From positions 2,900-49,655 of the forward strand of contig DHXP01000002.1 of assembly GCA_002413745.1 (NCBI GenBank): a DNA stretch of 46,756 bases, written 5' to 3'. The notes beneath the pieces were generated by a model, which ran no database searches, was not told the origin of the DNA, and saw only the letters and a list, made by a program, of their open reading frames with translations. How positions within the stretch are numbered: the first letter of the stretch is position 1; each line of letters begins with the position of its first letter. The position numbers and the translations under genes were made by a program. This DNA is from Flavobacterium sp. UBA5153 (lineage in GTDB: Bacteria; Bacteroidota; Bacteroidia; Flavobacteriales; Flavobacteriaceae). Of the stretch, positions 36,667 to 45,637 are shown one piece after another.

Positions 36667-37791
36667 TTAATATTTTTTAATCTGTACACAAGAGACACTT
36701 TTTATTTTCAGTTCTTTACCAACTTTTTTCAGCATTCCTGTTTTACTATTTCGCTTAAACACAAACACATTTCCGCTTATAGAATTTGTTACAATTAAGA
36801 ATTTTCCTGTTTCGTCAATTGCAAATGTTCTTGAATGATTTCCTAAAGTTGATTGATAACCGATTGATTTCAATGTCCCGTTATTTTCTATTGAAAATAT
36901 TGCAATATTGTTTTCTTCTCCACGATTTGACGCATACAAAAATCGTCCGTCGGGCGAAATATGAATGTCGGCACTTTGAAAATTTTCCTTAACCTTTTCG
37001 GGATGTGTATTTATTCTTTGAATACCATCCAATTTTCCGTTTTCATATTTATAGGCATCAATTGTTCCTGAAAGTTCTTCAATACAATATGCAAATTTTC
37101 CGTTTGGATGAAATGTAAAATGCCTTGGTCCGCTTCCTGGTGTTGTTTTTGTAAATGGATTTTCTGCAATTTGTAAAGGTTCGTTTTTTGAGCTATCAAA
37201 TTGAAAGCATCTAATTTTGTCTGCCCCTAAATCGGGTAAAAAAATATAATCAAAATTTGGCGAAAAAACTGTCGAATGAATGTGCGAGAGATTTGGTCTT
37301 TCTTCATTTATACCTCCTTCGGTAAATTGAAAGTTTTGTGCAATCGGATTTATTTTTCCATCGTCAGAAAGTGGATAAACAGACACACTTCCTCCTGTGT
37401 AATTACCATTAACCAACCATTTCCCGTTTTTATGAACGGTTAAATAAACTGGATTTTCTCCGCCGCTTTTTTGACTGTTTATGAAGGTCAAAGTTTTGTT
37501 TTGGGGATTAAATTCAAAACTACTAACACTTCCCGCATTTGGCGTTTTACTTTCGGTACAAGCATAAAGATATTTTCCGTTTGGCGACAAAGTCAAATAA
37601 GATGGATTTAAAAAGTTTTTTACGGTTGTTACTTTTGTCAAATTTCCACTTATTGTGTCTAATTGATAAACGTAAATCCCTTCGGTTGATTTATCTTGAT
37701 TAAAAGAGCCGAAAAAAACGTAACTATTTTGCGAATACAAGTTTATGCAGGCAAAAAAGCTAATGATAAGTATTGATGTTTTTCTTTTCAA
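36667..37791 (-). CDS. Secreted lactonase-family beta-propeller (6-phosphogluconolactonase-like)
   Basis: A 374-residue seven-bladed propeller of the YbhE/Pgl lactonase family. A signal peptide (MKRKTSILIISFFACINLYS) is present, so it is exported rather than cytoplasmic. Family landmarks include PSYLTLSPNGKYLYACTE, HIHSTVFSPNFDYIFLPDLGADKIR, GSGPRHFTFHPNGKFAYCIEE and HISPDGRFLYASNRGE. The export signal suggests a role in extracellular sugar lactone or polysaccharide use. Confidence 0.88.
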   Translation of the reverse strand: MKRKTSILIISFFACINLYSQNSYVFFGSFNQDKSTEGIYVYQLDTISGNLTKVTTVKNFLNPSYLTLSPNGKYLYACTESKTPNAGSVSSFEFNPQNKTLTFINSQKSGGENPVYLTVHKNGKWLVNGNYTGGSVSVYPLSDDGKINPIAQNFQFTEGGINEERPNLSHIHSTVFSPNFDYIFLPDLGADKIRCFQFDSSKNEPLQIAENPFTKTTPGSGPRHFTFHPNGKFAYCIEELSGTIDAYKYENGKLDGIQRINTHPEKVKENFQSADIHISPDGRFLYASNRGEENNIAIFSIENNGTLKSIGYQSTLGNHSRTFAIDETGKFLIVTNSISGNVFVFKRNSKTGMLKKVGKELKIKSVSCVQIKKY

Positions 37792-37958
37792 TTTTTTATT
37801 TTGTTATTTGTTTCTACTGTTTCCCGTAATAGGCCCGGTAACATTTTTGGTATAAAATGGGACGGATTTTAGGTGTTAATTTTCTTTCAATTTAGCAAAT
37901 GTTTCTACAGGTACAAAAGCTGGTAAAACCGTCACCGCCCGCCATTTTCATGTCTTTT

Positions 37959-38963
37959 TTATGCCAACAATTCCATTACCTTTTGCCAAACTTCCTCACT
38001 TACGGGGATTCCCTCTTTCAAATTCTTGGCCCTGGTTTGTAAAGTTCGTTCACCCGGATAGTAAGTTTTATCTCCGGGATGCATGGGTTCCACATTATGG
38101 GTATAATCAATAATTTCGTTGAGGAGTTTTTCCCATAAATTTCTATCATTAAATATCTCGGGGTAAATACAGAGATACACTTGAGAAACCCCTGTTTCAT
38201 ATCCCTTCAGGCTTATTTTATAAGTAGAATCTCCCGCTGATAATAAGGTAGCCAACATATCCAAAATCATTGAAAGAGCGGAACCTTTCCAGTACCCAAT
38301 GGGTAATCCGCGCTCATTGGACAGGATTTTTTCAGGATCGTTGGATAGTTCGTTGTTGTCATCCCAACCGCCAGGATATGGCAGTTTTTCACCTCTCAGT
38401 TTATAATCGTTTATCTTTCCAAATGCAAATTGGGAAATCGCCATATCCAGCACGATATGACCGCCCTCTCTTGGTATGGATACAATAAATGGGTTATTCC
38501 CTATTCGGCTATCTTTACCTCCCCAAGGCGGCATATTGGGTTGTGTATTTGTAAAAAGGATGGAAATGCAACCGGCATCTGCCGCCTGCCATCCATAAGC
38601 TCCACCTCTCATCCAATGATTGGTGTTGCGCAATGCCACCATTCCCATTCCGTGAAGTTTTGCCAATTCTATTGCTCGATTTGTACATTTTGTCGCATTG
38701 ATGATGCCTGGGCCAAGATTGCCATCCCATCTTTCTATGCTGCCAAAAGTTTCCACTTTTTCGGCTTCAGCATCCACTTTCACTAAACCATTTTCCACAT
38801 AGTTGATAAAAAGGGGGACGCGGTTGATTCCATGGGAATTCACGCCGGCTAATGAGTTTTCTGTATATACTTTGGCCATGGATTTGGCTTTTTCTTCAGT
38901 AAATTTATATTTTATGAACAGTTTGTAGAGTACATCCTGCATTTGTTCGGACGGAATTCGCAT
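37959..38963 (-). CDS. Ldh-family oxidoreductase, YiaK/DlgD-like (3-dehydro-L-gulonate 2-dehydrogenase)
   Basis: A 334-residue NAD(P)-dependent oxidoreductase of the malate/L-lactate dehydrogenase-like fold (LDH2/MDH2). SLAGVNSHGINRVPLFINYVE holds the catalytic His, and NTNHWMRGGAYGWQAADAGC and FTNTQPNMPPWGGKDSRIGNNP closely match the YiaK (2,3-diketo-L-gulonate reductase) branch. It may serve ascorbate or pentose degradation. No other genes of that pathway are adjacent, so the assignment rests on sequence alone. Intergenic DNA upstream (38964-39204) is occupied by a repeat. Confidence 0.85.
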   Translation of the reverse strand: MRIPSEQMQDVLYKLFIKYKFTEEKAKSMAKVYTENSLAGVNSHGINRVPLFINYVENGLVKVDAEAEKVETFGSIERWDGNLGPGIINATKCTNRAIELAKLHGMGMVALRNTNHWMRGGAYGWQAADAGCISILFTNTQPNMPPWGGKDSRIGNNPFIVSIPREGGHIVLDMAISQFAFGKINDYKLRGEKLPYPGGWDDNNELSNDPEKILSNERGLPIGYWKGSALSMILDMLATLLSAGDSTYKISLKGYETGVSQVYLCIYPEIFNDRNLWEKLLNEIIDYTHNVEPMHPGDKTYYPGERTLQTRAKNLKEGIPVSEEVWQKVMELLA

Positions 38964-39008
38964 GGTTTTTTTAGTTATTTTTTTTCTTGGTTACACACAA
39001 TGTCCCCT

Positions 39009-39116
39009 TGGCTCGGGTTTGGGACTAAATTAAGATTTATTTTTCGGATAAACACCAATTAAATCAAATACAAGACTAACTTTAAATTAAGCCTAAAACC
39101 CAAATCCGGTGAAACC
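39009..39116. repeat. Dispersed palindromic repeat, copy B
   Basis: Shares GGGTTTGGGACTAAATTAAG near 39017 and CCCAAATCCG near 39099 with the copy at 45638-45766, in the same order and spacing, with a middle AT-rich part that is also similar (TTCGGAT, CAAATACAA, ACTAACTTT). The ends are partly inverted, so the unit can fold back. It lies between the YiaK-like and NTF2-like genes. Confidence 0.75.
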
Positions 39117-39204
39117 GCCTTAAATTTACAACTTACTTGTCCACGAAGCCGACCCACTTTGCAGCAAGATGCTACTAGCTGCTGTGTGATGTTTATTAAA
39201 AAGA

Positions 39205-39681
39205 TTATTTTCCTCCTGGATTCGAACCGTTAAATAATCTCCATTTCCATTCATTATGCTTTTTGACCATAACTCCAGTAAAACGATATGGAGTTTTAAT
39301 TTTTTTACCCGTTCCATTTGATATGATAATGGCTCCATCAACAAAGACCCAAGCGGTATTATCATTATAATCAATGTCAATTCTTTTCATCTCTAAAGAA
39401 ACACTCTCATTCGGAAAAATTGAATTTAAGTGTCCTTTAATTTGATCCTTCCCTTTCCATATTTCTGCGCTGTCAGAACCAATAAACATTATGTTTTCAG
39501 AATCGTCAAACAAAGACATCATTTGATCCGTATTTGCATTTTGAGCAGCATTGTTAAAAAGTTTCAATGTCTCAGAAATTTCGTTTTTAACCTTGTCGGA
39601 CGAATTTTGTGCTGATGCCGAACTAAGTATTATAGAAAATGGAATCAAAAATGCTAACTGAAGTAAAATGTTTTTTTTCAT
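39205..39681 (-). CDS. Secreted NTF2-like (SnoaL/DUF4440-type) protein
   Basis: A 158-residue protein with a signal peptide (MKKNILLQLAFLIPFSIILSSASA) and a cone-shaped NTF2-like fold: LKLFNNAAQNANTDQMMSLFDDSENIMFIG, EIWKGKDQIKGHL, then VMVKKHNEWKWRLFNGS. Such folds bind small ligands or act as isomerases; no catalytic residues can be assigned. It lies between two copies of the dispersed palindromic repeat, a cassette-like position. Confidence 0.75.
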   Translation of the reverse strand: MKKNILLQLAFLIPFSIILSSASAQNSSDKVKNEISETLKLFNNAAQNANTDQMMSLFDDSENIMFIGSDSAEIWKGKDQIKGHLNSIFPNESVSLEMKRIDIDYNDNTAWVFVDGAIIISNGTGKKIKTPYRFTGVMVKKHNEWKWRLFNGSNPGGK

Positions 39682-39707
39682 AATTACGTTTTAGAGTTAT
39701 TTTTAAT

Positions 39708-39870
39708 AGCCGCTTACGTTCCCCAGGCTTTGCCGCTGTTGCGGATTAAGGAAGCCGAAACTTTCTGTTTAGCAACTGATCTCGGCAGCTACAAAACAAA
39801 CTTTAAATTAAGCCTAAAACCCCAATCTTGCCAAACGGCTGTTGAACTGACACCCTACGGGTGAACCTGT
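39708..39870. repeat. Partial copy C of the dispersed repeat
   Basis: Contains CTTTAAATTAAGCCTAAAAC followed by CCCAATC, near 39800-39825, nearly identical to the right half of copy B, embedded in a GC-richer stretch (CCCCAGGCTTTGCCGC; GACACCCTACGGGTG) of repeat-like character. It lies just upstream of the NTF2-like gene. Confidence 0.55.
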
Positions 39871-39918
39871 TACCGACCAAAAATACGTATATTTATTTGT
39901 AAATTAATACTTATAGAT

Positions 39919-40140
39919 ATGAATGATTAAAAAAACGAATTAGGGAAAGTCACCTTGAATCCTGTAGCTTGCGAGTTGCTTCTGGAATTATCAAATGTCA
40001 TTCTGCATCATTACAACAATACGTATTACTTGACATTGCCATTCCGTCGTTTCCATTAGTTGAAAAATGAAGAAGTAATTGTTGATGTGAACATTATGGA
40101 ATATTTACTAATAAATTGGTGTGGACAAGATTTAATATGA
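39919..40140 (+). pseudogene. Possible decayed small gene
   Basis: A 74-codon frame starting ATG and ending TGA at 40138-40140, broken by TAA at 39928 and TAG at 40057. Between the stops it reads like coding sequence (KNELGKVTLNPVACELLLEL, then SNVILHHYNN). No family was identified with any confidence. The remainder of 39871-40265 is AT-rich with nothing else I can support. Confidence 0.25.
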
Positions 40141-40265
40141 CTATTTTATTGAGATAATTTTTATTGTCAGCTAAAAATAAAATACAAAATCTGTATTAAT
40201 AAACGCTATTTATGTGTAAATTAGCCATGGCTATTGCCACAATTATTAACTAAAGATTTACTACC

Positions 40266-40751
40266 ATGAAAAATCTAGGCCTATTATGTTTGCTGTTGGC
40301 TTGTATTGGACTCGTCGAAAGCTGTAAAAAAAATTCCAACCAAAAAGACGTTAAAGCTTCCCAAGTCCAAGCTGAAAAGCCGATAAGCGTACAGTGCTAT
40401 AAAGCGCTCTATGAACAAGACACCATTGATTTAGAAATAAACACTTTAAAAAATGGAAAAATAACCGGCAATATGGTGATGAAAGTTTTTACTATGCCGA
40501 AAAAGGTTGGGAAAATTGCTGGAGAATTCCGTGGAGACACCTTATTTGCTGCCTACACGTTTATTCAGGGAACGAATGATAAAGTAACTTACAAAAATCC
40601 AATGGCATTTCTAAAGAGAGGGAACGAACTCATTTTAGGCAATGGGAAAATAGAAACCACTATGGGTGCCTCTTATTTTGTTAAAGGCACGCCTATAGAT
40701 TTTGATCGTGTGAAATACAAATTTACAAATGTTGACTGCGTCGATAAATGA
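40266..40751 (+). CDS. Lipoprotein, function unknown
   Basis: A 161-residue predicted lipoprotein. Signal and lipobox are MKNLGLLCLLLACIGLVESC, with Cys20 as the lipidation site followed by a Lys/Asn-rich linker. The mature domain has alternating strands (ISVQCYKALYEQDTIDLEIN, ITGNMVMKVFTMPKKVGKI) resembling small lipocalin-like or META-type barrels of Bacteroidota, ending with a second Cys (NVDCVDK). No enzyme motif is visible. Confidence 0.72.
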   Translation: MKNLGLLCLLLACIGLVESCKKNSNQKDVKASQVQAEKPISVQCYKALYEQDTIDLEINTLKNGKITGNMVMKVFTMPKKVGKIAGEFRGDTLFAAYTFIQGTNDKVTYKNPMAFLKRGNELILGNGKIETTMGASYFVKGTPIDFDRVKYKFTNVDCVDK

Positions 40752-40820
40752 TGAACAAATAGAGGGAAAAAGTTATTCGCCTTTTTAGCCACTGCTCGGG
40801 TTTATATGATAATTAAATAT

Positions 40821-40875
40821 AACACACCCCTAGCTTCACGTTCTAAAAACGGGACAAGTTCCCTCAAGAGGGGAA
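40821..40875. repeat. Remnant of a common Bacteroidota intergenic repeat
   Basis: AACACACCCCTAGC is followed after a short spacer by TTCCCTCAAGAGGGGAA, an inverted pair. This type of sequence is frequently dispersed in Bacteroidota genomes. It lies between the lipoprotein gene and the SRAP pseudogene. Confidence 0.4.
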
Positions 40876-40951
40876 TTAGAGTGGATTTCGACAGTATGTA
40901 TTAATTCCGAGAGCTTGAGGAATTGTGATCCGACATTTACTTTAGTGATAC

Positions 40952-41556
40952 TTATGTCAGATTTATTGGGTTGGCGATTAAATCGACGGAATAGGGGAAA
41001 GCAAAATCTTGTATCGGGGAAGGTTCCAACCATTTGGATTCGTCTTCGGGTTTTGGGACTACCGGCATTCTTTTGTTGTGATTGTGGATTACCGCCAAAA
41101 GGGGACTGGCTTCGGTGGTGAGAATGGTATAGGTGTTTTTTAGTTCTCCCGTGTTTTATCTACCCAATGGGAATACAATCCTGCAAAAGCAAACAATTCT
41201 TCGTTTGGCAGCCCTATTTCGTATTTCTGTTTTTGTTTCCTTTTGGATCCAGCCATTGCCATTCGAAATAGCCGTTGGCGATTATGAGGCATCTTTTGTT
41301 GACCTAGTTTTTGAAGGAAGGTTTTTCGTTAACGGTTTCTATCTTGGCATTCAGGGTGTATTTTTGTATTTCTTCGTCTTTAGACCAAGCCGGGATTAGC
41401 CCCCAATTGTAGTGCGTGATAATATTTGGTTTTTAGTCGATGATAACCGGTGTTTCCGGAAAGTCAAAGCCATTGACATTAGATTCCGGCATGAAAAGTT
41501 AAATATCGTCAATTGTGGCCTTGAATCGGGCCTGTACTTCTGTGGCTGATTTACAT
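40952..41556 (-). pseudogene. Decayed SOS-response-associated peptidase (SRAP/YedK/HMCES family) gene
   Basis: Reading the minus strand across frames gives SRAP sequence: SATEVQARFKATIDDI, HYNWGLIPAWSKDEEIQKYT, LNAKIETVNEKPSFKN, KRCLIIANGYFEWQWLDPKG, then in another frame LFAFAGLYSHWVDKT, TILTTEASPLLAVIHNH-like and RMPVV. SRAP proteins crosslink abasic sites through Cys2. Here the ATG at 41556 is followed by T-AAA, consistent with a 2-nt loss in the Cys2 codon, and at least four in-frame stops and further frameshifts follow. The gene is therefore non-functional. It ends near the TAA at 40952. Confidence 0.82.
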
Positions 41557-41582
41557 AACTTCTAATTTTAGATATTACTAAA

Positions 41583-42812
41583 TTATTCCTGTCGCATTTC
41601 TTCAAAAAAAGGCGTTCTTTTTTCTTCCACGCATTTAACTGCATATAAATACATTGATGCACTCCAAGTTTGCCAATTTTGACCTTTGGGCTCCCCGTTT
41701 TGTGCTTTTATCCATTCATTAAAACCAAATTCCATATTTTCGGCATTTATATATTTGACGGATTTATCATTATTTTTAGCTGCAGATTCAGTTGAAAGAT
41801 TCGTTTTTTTTATGCATTCAGTTAATGCTATTAATTTCTGTTCTGCTAATGTAAATCTTTTTGCCGCCACTAATGCTGCAATATAAAAACCGCATATAAA
41901 TGGCCAGATACCACCGTTATGGTACTCGCCTGGGTTATTAAATTCGGAATATCTATCGTGCCAATCGGGATCGTCTGGATTGGTGAAAGGGAAAAAATTA
42001 GGAGGTAAATCGACTGCCAATAATCCTTTATTTTTCATTGCTTCACATTCGGCTTCTATCCAAGAAACCATTTCATTGGCTCTTGTGGGTGAAGTTATTC
42101 CCGATAAAATAACAAGGCAATTTCCCAACAAATCAAAACGCTCACTGCTGTAAACTTTATATGACCAAAAGGCATAATAAGGTTTATGTTTCAATACCAA
42201 ACCTTCGTGTACATGATGGTGAATTGTACCACCCATAATGGTAAAACGACTCATTTCTTGGTGTAATTTTTTGGCTCTTTCAGATTGATTTAAAATTTTC
42301 AAAAAACTATAAACCAAAGTATTAACAAACAATCCGTAACCAAGTACCCATTGTTCATCGCGCCAGTCGCTGGTGGGCTGCTGGGCAACTAAATACTTGT
42401 CGGATGGACTTTGATATTCCATCCAAACTAATGCTTTTTGAACGGCATCTTTCAAAAAATTGGGTTCGTTAATTACTTGTCTATAAATACCCACTCCCAA
42501 TAAAAATAAAGGAGTTGTATCGCTTGCTCCTCTGTCATCAGAATCGTGAACCAAAGATGGAATATGTCCTCTTTCTGTTTGATTTTTTGCCAAAGTTTCC
42601 AAAACCTTCCGAATGCTTTTTAATAATTCTTCATTTCCAGAAACGGCAATTCCGAGAATCGAAATCAATAAATCTCGGGTATAAGGTTCCGGATAACCCC
42701 AACCTGCAGTTCGCGGAAGTCCTTGAAATGGACCGTGCATATTGTGTAAAAGCACTTCAAGAGCGGCTTTTTTTGCTACATTTATTGCTGAAGTATGTTG
42801 AGAATTAATCAT
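41583..42812 (-). CDS. (alpha/alpha)6-barrel glycoside hydrolase-like protein (GH100/debranching type)
   Basis: A 409-residue protein resembling glycogen-debranching and neutral invertase (GH63/GH100/GH133) catalytic domains. Landmarks: GWGYPEPYTRDLLISILGI near residue 38-56, DDRGASDTTPLFLLGVGIY near 92, TSDWRDEQWVLGYGLFVN near 148, GEYHNGGIWPFICGFYIAAL near 290, and FNEWIKAQNGEPKGQNWQTW near 370. It is last in a three-gene operon with a GT4 glycosyltransferase and a PIG-L deacetylase, so it may process the product of that transferase. The substrate is not determined. Confidence 0.75.
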   Translation of the reverse strand: MINSQHTSAINVAKKAALEVLLHNMHGPFQGLPRTAGWGYPEPYTRDLLISILGIAVSGNEELLKSIRKVLETLAKNQTERGHIPSLVHDSDDRGASDTTPLFLLGVGIYRQVINEPNFLKDAVQKALVWMEYQSPSDKYLVAQQPTSDWRDEQWVLGYGLFVNTLVYSFLKILNQSERAKKLHQEMSRFTIMGGTIHHHVHEGLVLKHKPYYAFWSYKVYSSERFDLLGNCLVILSGITSPTRANEMVSWIEAECEAMKNKGLLAVDLPPNFFPFTNPDDPDWHDRYSEFNNPGEYHNGGIWPFICGFYIAALVAAKRFTLAEQKLIALTECIKKTNLSTESAAKNNDKSVKYINAENMEFGFNEWIKAQNGEPKGQNWQTWSASMYLYAVKCVEEKRTPFFEEMRQE

Positions 42813-42818
42813 TTCAAT

Positions 42819-43961
42819 TTATTTTATACCTAATTTATTATTCATTATTTCTATAAATCTTTTGGCTACAATTCTATAATCAAAATTTTCGACTACTCGT
42901 TTTCTGCCTGCTTTTCCCATTTTTTGTCTTAATTCTGTATCATTCATCAGAGTTAATAATCCAGTGGCAATATCTTGAACATTCGCACGATAATCGACGG
43001 TTCGAGGCTCTTTAAATTTAACTTTATAATTGTTTTCAAATCCTGATTCATCGCCAAGCGTAACTTCGTTAACCACAATTTTTTTTGCAACATTGGCTAA
43101 AAATGCGGTTTCGCCATCAACCAAGGTGTCCAACATTCCCATTGCTTTAATGCCAATAACTGGTTTTTCGCAAGCACCCGCTTCTACTTGTGGCATTCCA
43201 AATCCTTCTAATCGAGATGGAGCAGCATAAATATCACAAGCAGCAATGAGGTAAGGCATAAAATTTCTAGAAATGGTGTTTGTTTCATAGGTAATGTTTT
43301 TTTCGATACCCAAATCGGATGCCATTTGTAGGTCAATAGAGTTTTGAGATGTTGTTCGTTGTTGAGGCCAAACTTTGCAAACATATTTCCAATCCGGGGC
43401 TTTATCATTAATAATTGCCAAGGCTTGCATGACTTCTTGAGCGCCTTTGGATGCAGCATCTCCACCAACGGTTAAAATCATTAATTGGTCAGGAGAAATA
43501 CCCAAAAATTCACGAACAGCCAGTATTTTAGGATTGTTTTTATCGTAAGGTTTGAAAGAATCGGTATCGCAACCCACAGGTAACACTTCAATTTTATCTT
43601 TATTGATTCCGTCTCTTACATACATTTCTTTTACCCAATGTGAAGTGACTAATATTAAAGGAAGCGCATTTAAGACTTCCTGATAATTGGCAATATAGCC
43701 ATCTGCAACCAACCACGGAACTGGCTGAATACCATGCCGCTGTGGATGTAAAATTAACTGTGGCGTTTGCCCCCAGTAGCCAATACCGACCACTACATCG
43801 GGTTTAAACCAGCGGTAATACCACTCTTTTTCTTGTGCTGATCCAAAATGAGCTGCTTTGGCATCAACGCCTAATTCGAGCAAGCCTTTGTATAAAAGAT
43901 CACCTTGAGTTGACAATCCTCCCGGTGATGGTGGATAATCGTAAAGTACCAATACTTTCAT
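42819..43961 (-). CDS. Glycosyltransferase family 4 protein
   Basis: A 380-residue GT-B transferase. The N-terminal nucleotide-fold start is MKVLVLYDYPPSPGGLSTQG. The donor domain has LTVGGDAASKGAQEVMQAL and the GT4 EX7E-type region DIYAAPSRLEGFGMPQVEAGACEKPVIG with conserved Glu residues. A phosphosugar acceptor cannot be excluded, because a deacetylase gene precedes it, but it does not look like BshA. It lies 6 bp before the glycosidase-like gene. Confidence 0.88.
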   Translation of the reverse strand: MKVLVLYDYPPSPGGLSTQGDLLYKGLLELGVDAKAAHFGSAQEKEWYYRWFKPDVVVGIGYWGQTPQLILHPQRHGIQPVPWLVADGYIANYQEVLNALPLILVTSHWVKEMYVRDGINKDKIEVLPVGCDTDSFKPYDKNNPKILAVREFLGISPDQLMILTVGGDAASKGAQEVMQALAIINDKAPDWKYVCKVWPQQRTTSQNSIDLQMASDLGIEKNITYETNTISRNFMPYLIAACDIYAAPSRLEGFGMPQVEAGACEKPVIGIKAMGMLDTLVDGETAFLANVAKKIVVNEVTLGDESGFENNYKVKFKEPRTVDYRANVQDIATGLLTLMNDTELRQKMGKAGRKRVVENFDYRIVAKRFIEIMNNKLGIK

Positions 43962-43977
43962 AAATTTAATTTTAGTA

Positions 43978-44607
43978 TTATTTATTCAAAAATTTAATTG
44001 CGTCATTTGGGTTATTGAAAACCCAAAATGCTTCCGCTTTTGGCGTTGTTTTTGCTTCCCAACTGTTTTTCTCGAAGCCATAAGTTTCGGTTATTAGATT
44101 ATATTTTTTAATCCAAATCTCTTTTTTGAGCGTTTCAAAATAAGGCGTGTTTTCAATTGCTTTTGGAAAATATTTTTTATTTCCATCTTCGTAGGCGAAA
44201 GCCCAAAGTTTATTTGTGGCAATTTTACCTTTGTTCCATAGCATAATTACAGCTTTACCTATTTCCTCGTGTCTTAAGTGTTTTGTATATTCTCCAAAAG
44301 GACTATGAGTTATTATTAAATCAAAATGCTTTTTAGGTAATAAATCCAATATTTTTTGCTCAACTTCTAAAGTATTCAAAGGTTTTTGTTCAGGTTCATC
44401 ATCAAGATTGCCCATTATTCCTTGTGCATTTAGAATTTTTAAAACCTTATAAAATTTAGATGAACGGTTTTCGTCATTTTTTCGGCAAAGACTATTAATG
44501 AAAAAGTTCCATTGGGGATTATTCAGTATAATTCCACCTGCCCAAAGGATTTCGTCATCAGGATGTGCGACTATTATGGCTACTGTTCTATATGCTTTAC
44601 TTTTCAT
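43978..44607 (-). CDS. PIG-L family deacetylase
   Basis: A 209-residue zinc-dependent N-deacetylase of the LmbE/PIG-L fold. The zinc motif is IIVAHPDDEILWAGGIIL near residues 12-29, and the third ligand region is HSPFGEYTKHLRHEEIGKAV near 103-122. Such enzymes remove acetyl from GlcNAc-linked small molecules or lipids. The ATG at 44607 is preferred to a TTG at 44628. It is the first gene of the operon and may act on a GlcNAc-containing product of the GT4 enzyme. Confidence 0.88.
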   Translation of the reverse strand: MKSKAYRTVAIIVAHPDDEILWAGGIILNNPQWNFFINSLCRKNDENRSSKFYKVLKILNAQGIMGNLDDEPEQKPLNTLEVEQKILDLLPKKHFDLIITHSPFGEYTKHLRHEEIGKAVIMLWNKGKIATNKLWAFAYEDGNKKYFPKAIENTPYFETLKKEIWIKKYNLITETYGFEKNSWEAKTTPKAEAFWVFNNPNDAIKFLNK

Positions 44608-44913
44608 TTTCAAAATTGTTTTTGACAACCTGAATAATTATAGTGCGTAATGCGAATCAAGGGTTAAAATAGTATGTTAATAAAGGCAGATGCGATTTTG
44701 CCAAACAGATGTACTAATAGTCTTTTCCTGAAATCAAATTGATTACAAAATCTTTAAAGGCACCAGACCGTTGAATATAACTCTAAATGTACTGATTTTC
44801 AGGTTTTAAAACAATTTTTTTTTAAATATTATTAAATCTAGTTTAGGTTTATAGGTAAGGGATTTTATGCCAAAAAAGTGAAGGAAAACACTCGAAAACC
44901 GACCAAAAAACTC

Positions 44914-44940
44914 TGCAAAAAAAGAGGACTAAATCCTCTT
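44914..44940 (-). terminator. Intrinsic terminator downstream of the secreted hypothetical gene
   Basis: On the minus strand AAGAGGA / TCCTCTT arms with loop TTTAG are followed by a T7 tract, about 145 bp past the stop at 45086. The remaining 44629-44913 stretch is AT-rich, with no gene seen. Confidence 0.75.
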
Positions 44941-44974
44941 ATAATTCTCTCTCAAAACTTTACGAGAACTCCAT

Positions 44975-45082
44975 AGTGGGATGGGCAGGCAATCGGTGAG
45001 CCTGTCCTGAGTTTATCGAAGGGTTCAACACAGGTTTCATTGTTGGCTTTGCAAGCCCAACGAAACCTTAGCTGTTATAGGC
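44975..45082. repeat. Composite repeat next to the secreted hypothetical gene (copy D edge)
   Basis: Contains GCCTGTCCTGAGTTTATCG, a widely dispersed environmental repeat type, then a hairpin (GGTTTC...GAAACC around TTGGCTTTGCAAGCCCAA, 45031-45065), then GCTGTTATAGGC at 45069-45080. The last motif is the complement of GCCTATAAC at 45638-45646, so the gene between is bracketed by inverted GTTATAGGC boundaries. Confidence 0.6.
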
Positions 45083-45085
45083 AGG

Positions 45086-45589
45086 CTAGTTAGCATTAAA
45101 TCTTCGGGCTAATTTGATTTCTGTAAACTCTTCGCTTTCAAAAATATTTAGAACTTTAAATGATTCGACAATCATTTTGTCATAACGTAAAACGTCAATC
45201 ATTGTTTCTTTAGCAACGTTATAAAATGCGATTTCAAAATAATCATCAGGATTTTTGGTAACTGATCTTTGAGGTGGCTCTTTGCAAATTGATTCTTTTC
45301 CTTTGATGAAAGCATTTTTTCGATAAAATGTCCAATTAACCATTTCACATAAGCTTTTATGTTTCGTTGATTTATATAAAATAGCAGTTATTGTATCTTG
45401 TTTGTAATACAAGCTATCAACATTGTTGAAATTCCAAGATTTATCAGAAGGCAACATAAATTTGCCATTATGCTTTTCAACTCGATTACTGTTAAATAAT
45501 TTCTTTACAGTAGATTCGGTGATTGCATTTTGCGCATACAAAGAAATTGGAAGTATAAAAATGAAATTAAGTAGTTTGTATTTTCTCAT
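45086..45589 (-). CDS. Secreted hypothetical protein
   Basis: A 167-residue protein with a signal peptide (MRKYKLLNFIFILPISLYA) and no recognised domain. The mature region is rich in Lys, Asn and aromatic residues, with WTFYRKNAFIKGKESICK and DYFEIAFYNVAKETMIDVL as distinctive segments and two Cys that could pair. It is bracketed by inverted repeat boundaries, as an acquired cassette would be. No function is proposed. Confidence 0.6.
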   Translation of the reverse strand: MRKYKLLNFIFILPISLYAQNAITESTVKKLFNSNRVEKHNGKFMLPSDKSWNFNNVDSLYYKQDTITAILYKSTKHKSLCEMVNWTFYRKNAFIKGKESICKEPPQRSVTKNPDDYFEIAFYNVAKETMIDVLRYDKMIVESFKVLNIFESEEFTEIKLARRFNAN

Positions 45590-45637
45590 TTAAATTTCTT
45601 ATTACACATTTATTTTTGGTGACTACTTTCGTAGTTT

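Noticed and set aside
41133-41662. Short frames on both strands in the SRAP region
   Set aside because: They are fragments or shadows of the decayed SRAP gene and of the glycosidase gene end, not separate genes.
42819-44607. Bacillithiol genes bshA/bshB
   Set aside because: The deacetylase fits PIG-L in general, but the transferase N-terminus (YDYPPSPGGLSTQG) is not BshA-like and a glycosidase follows.
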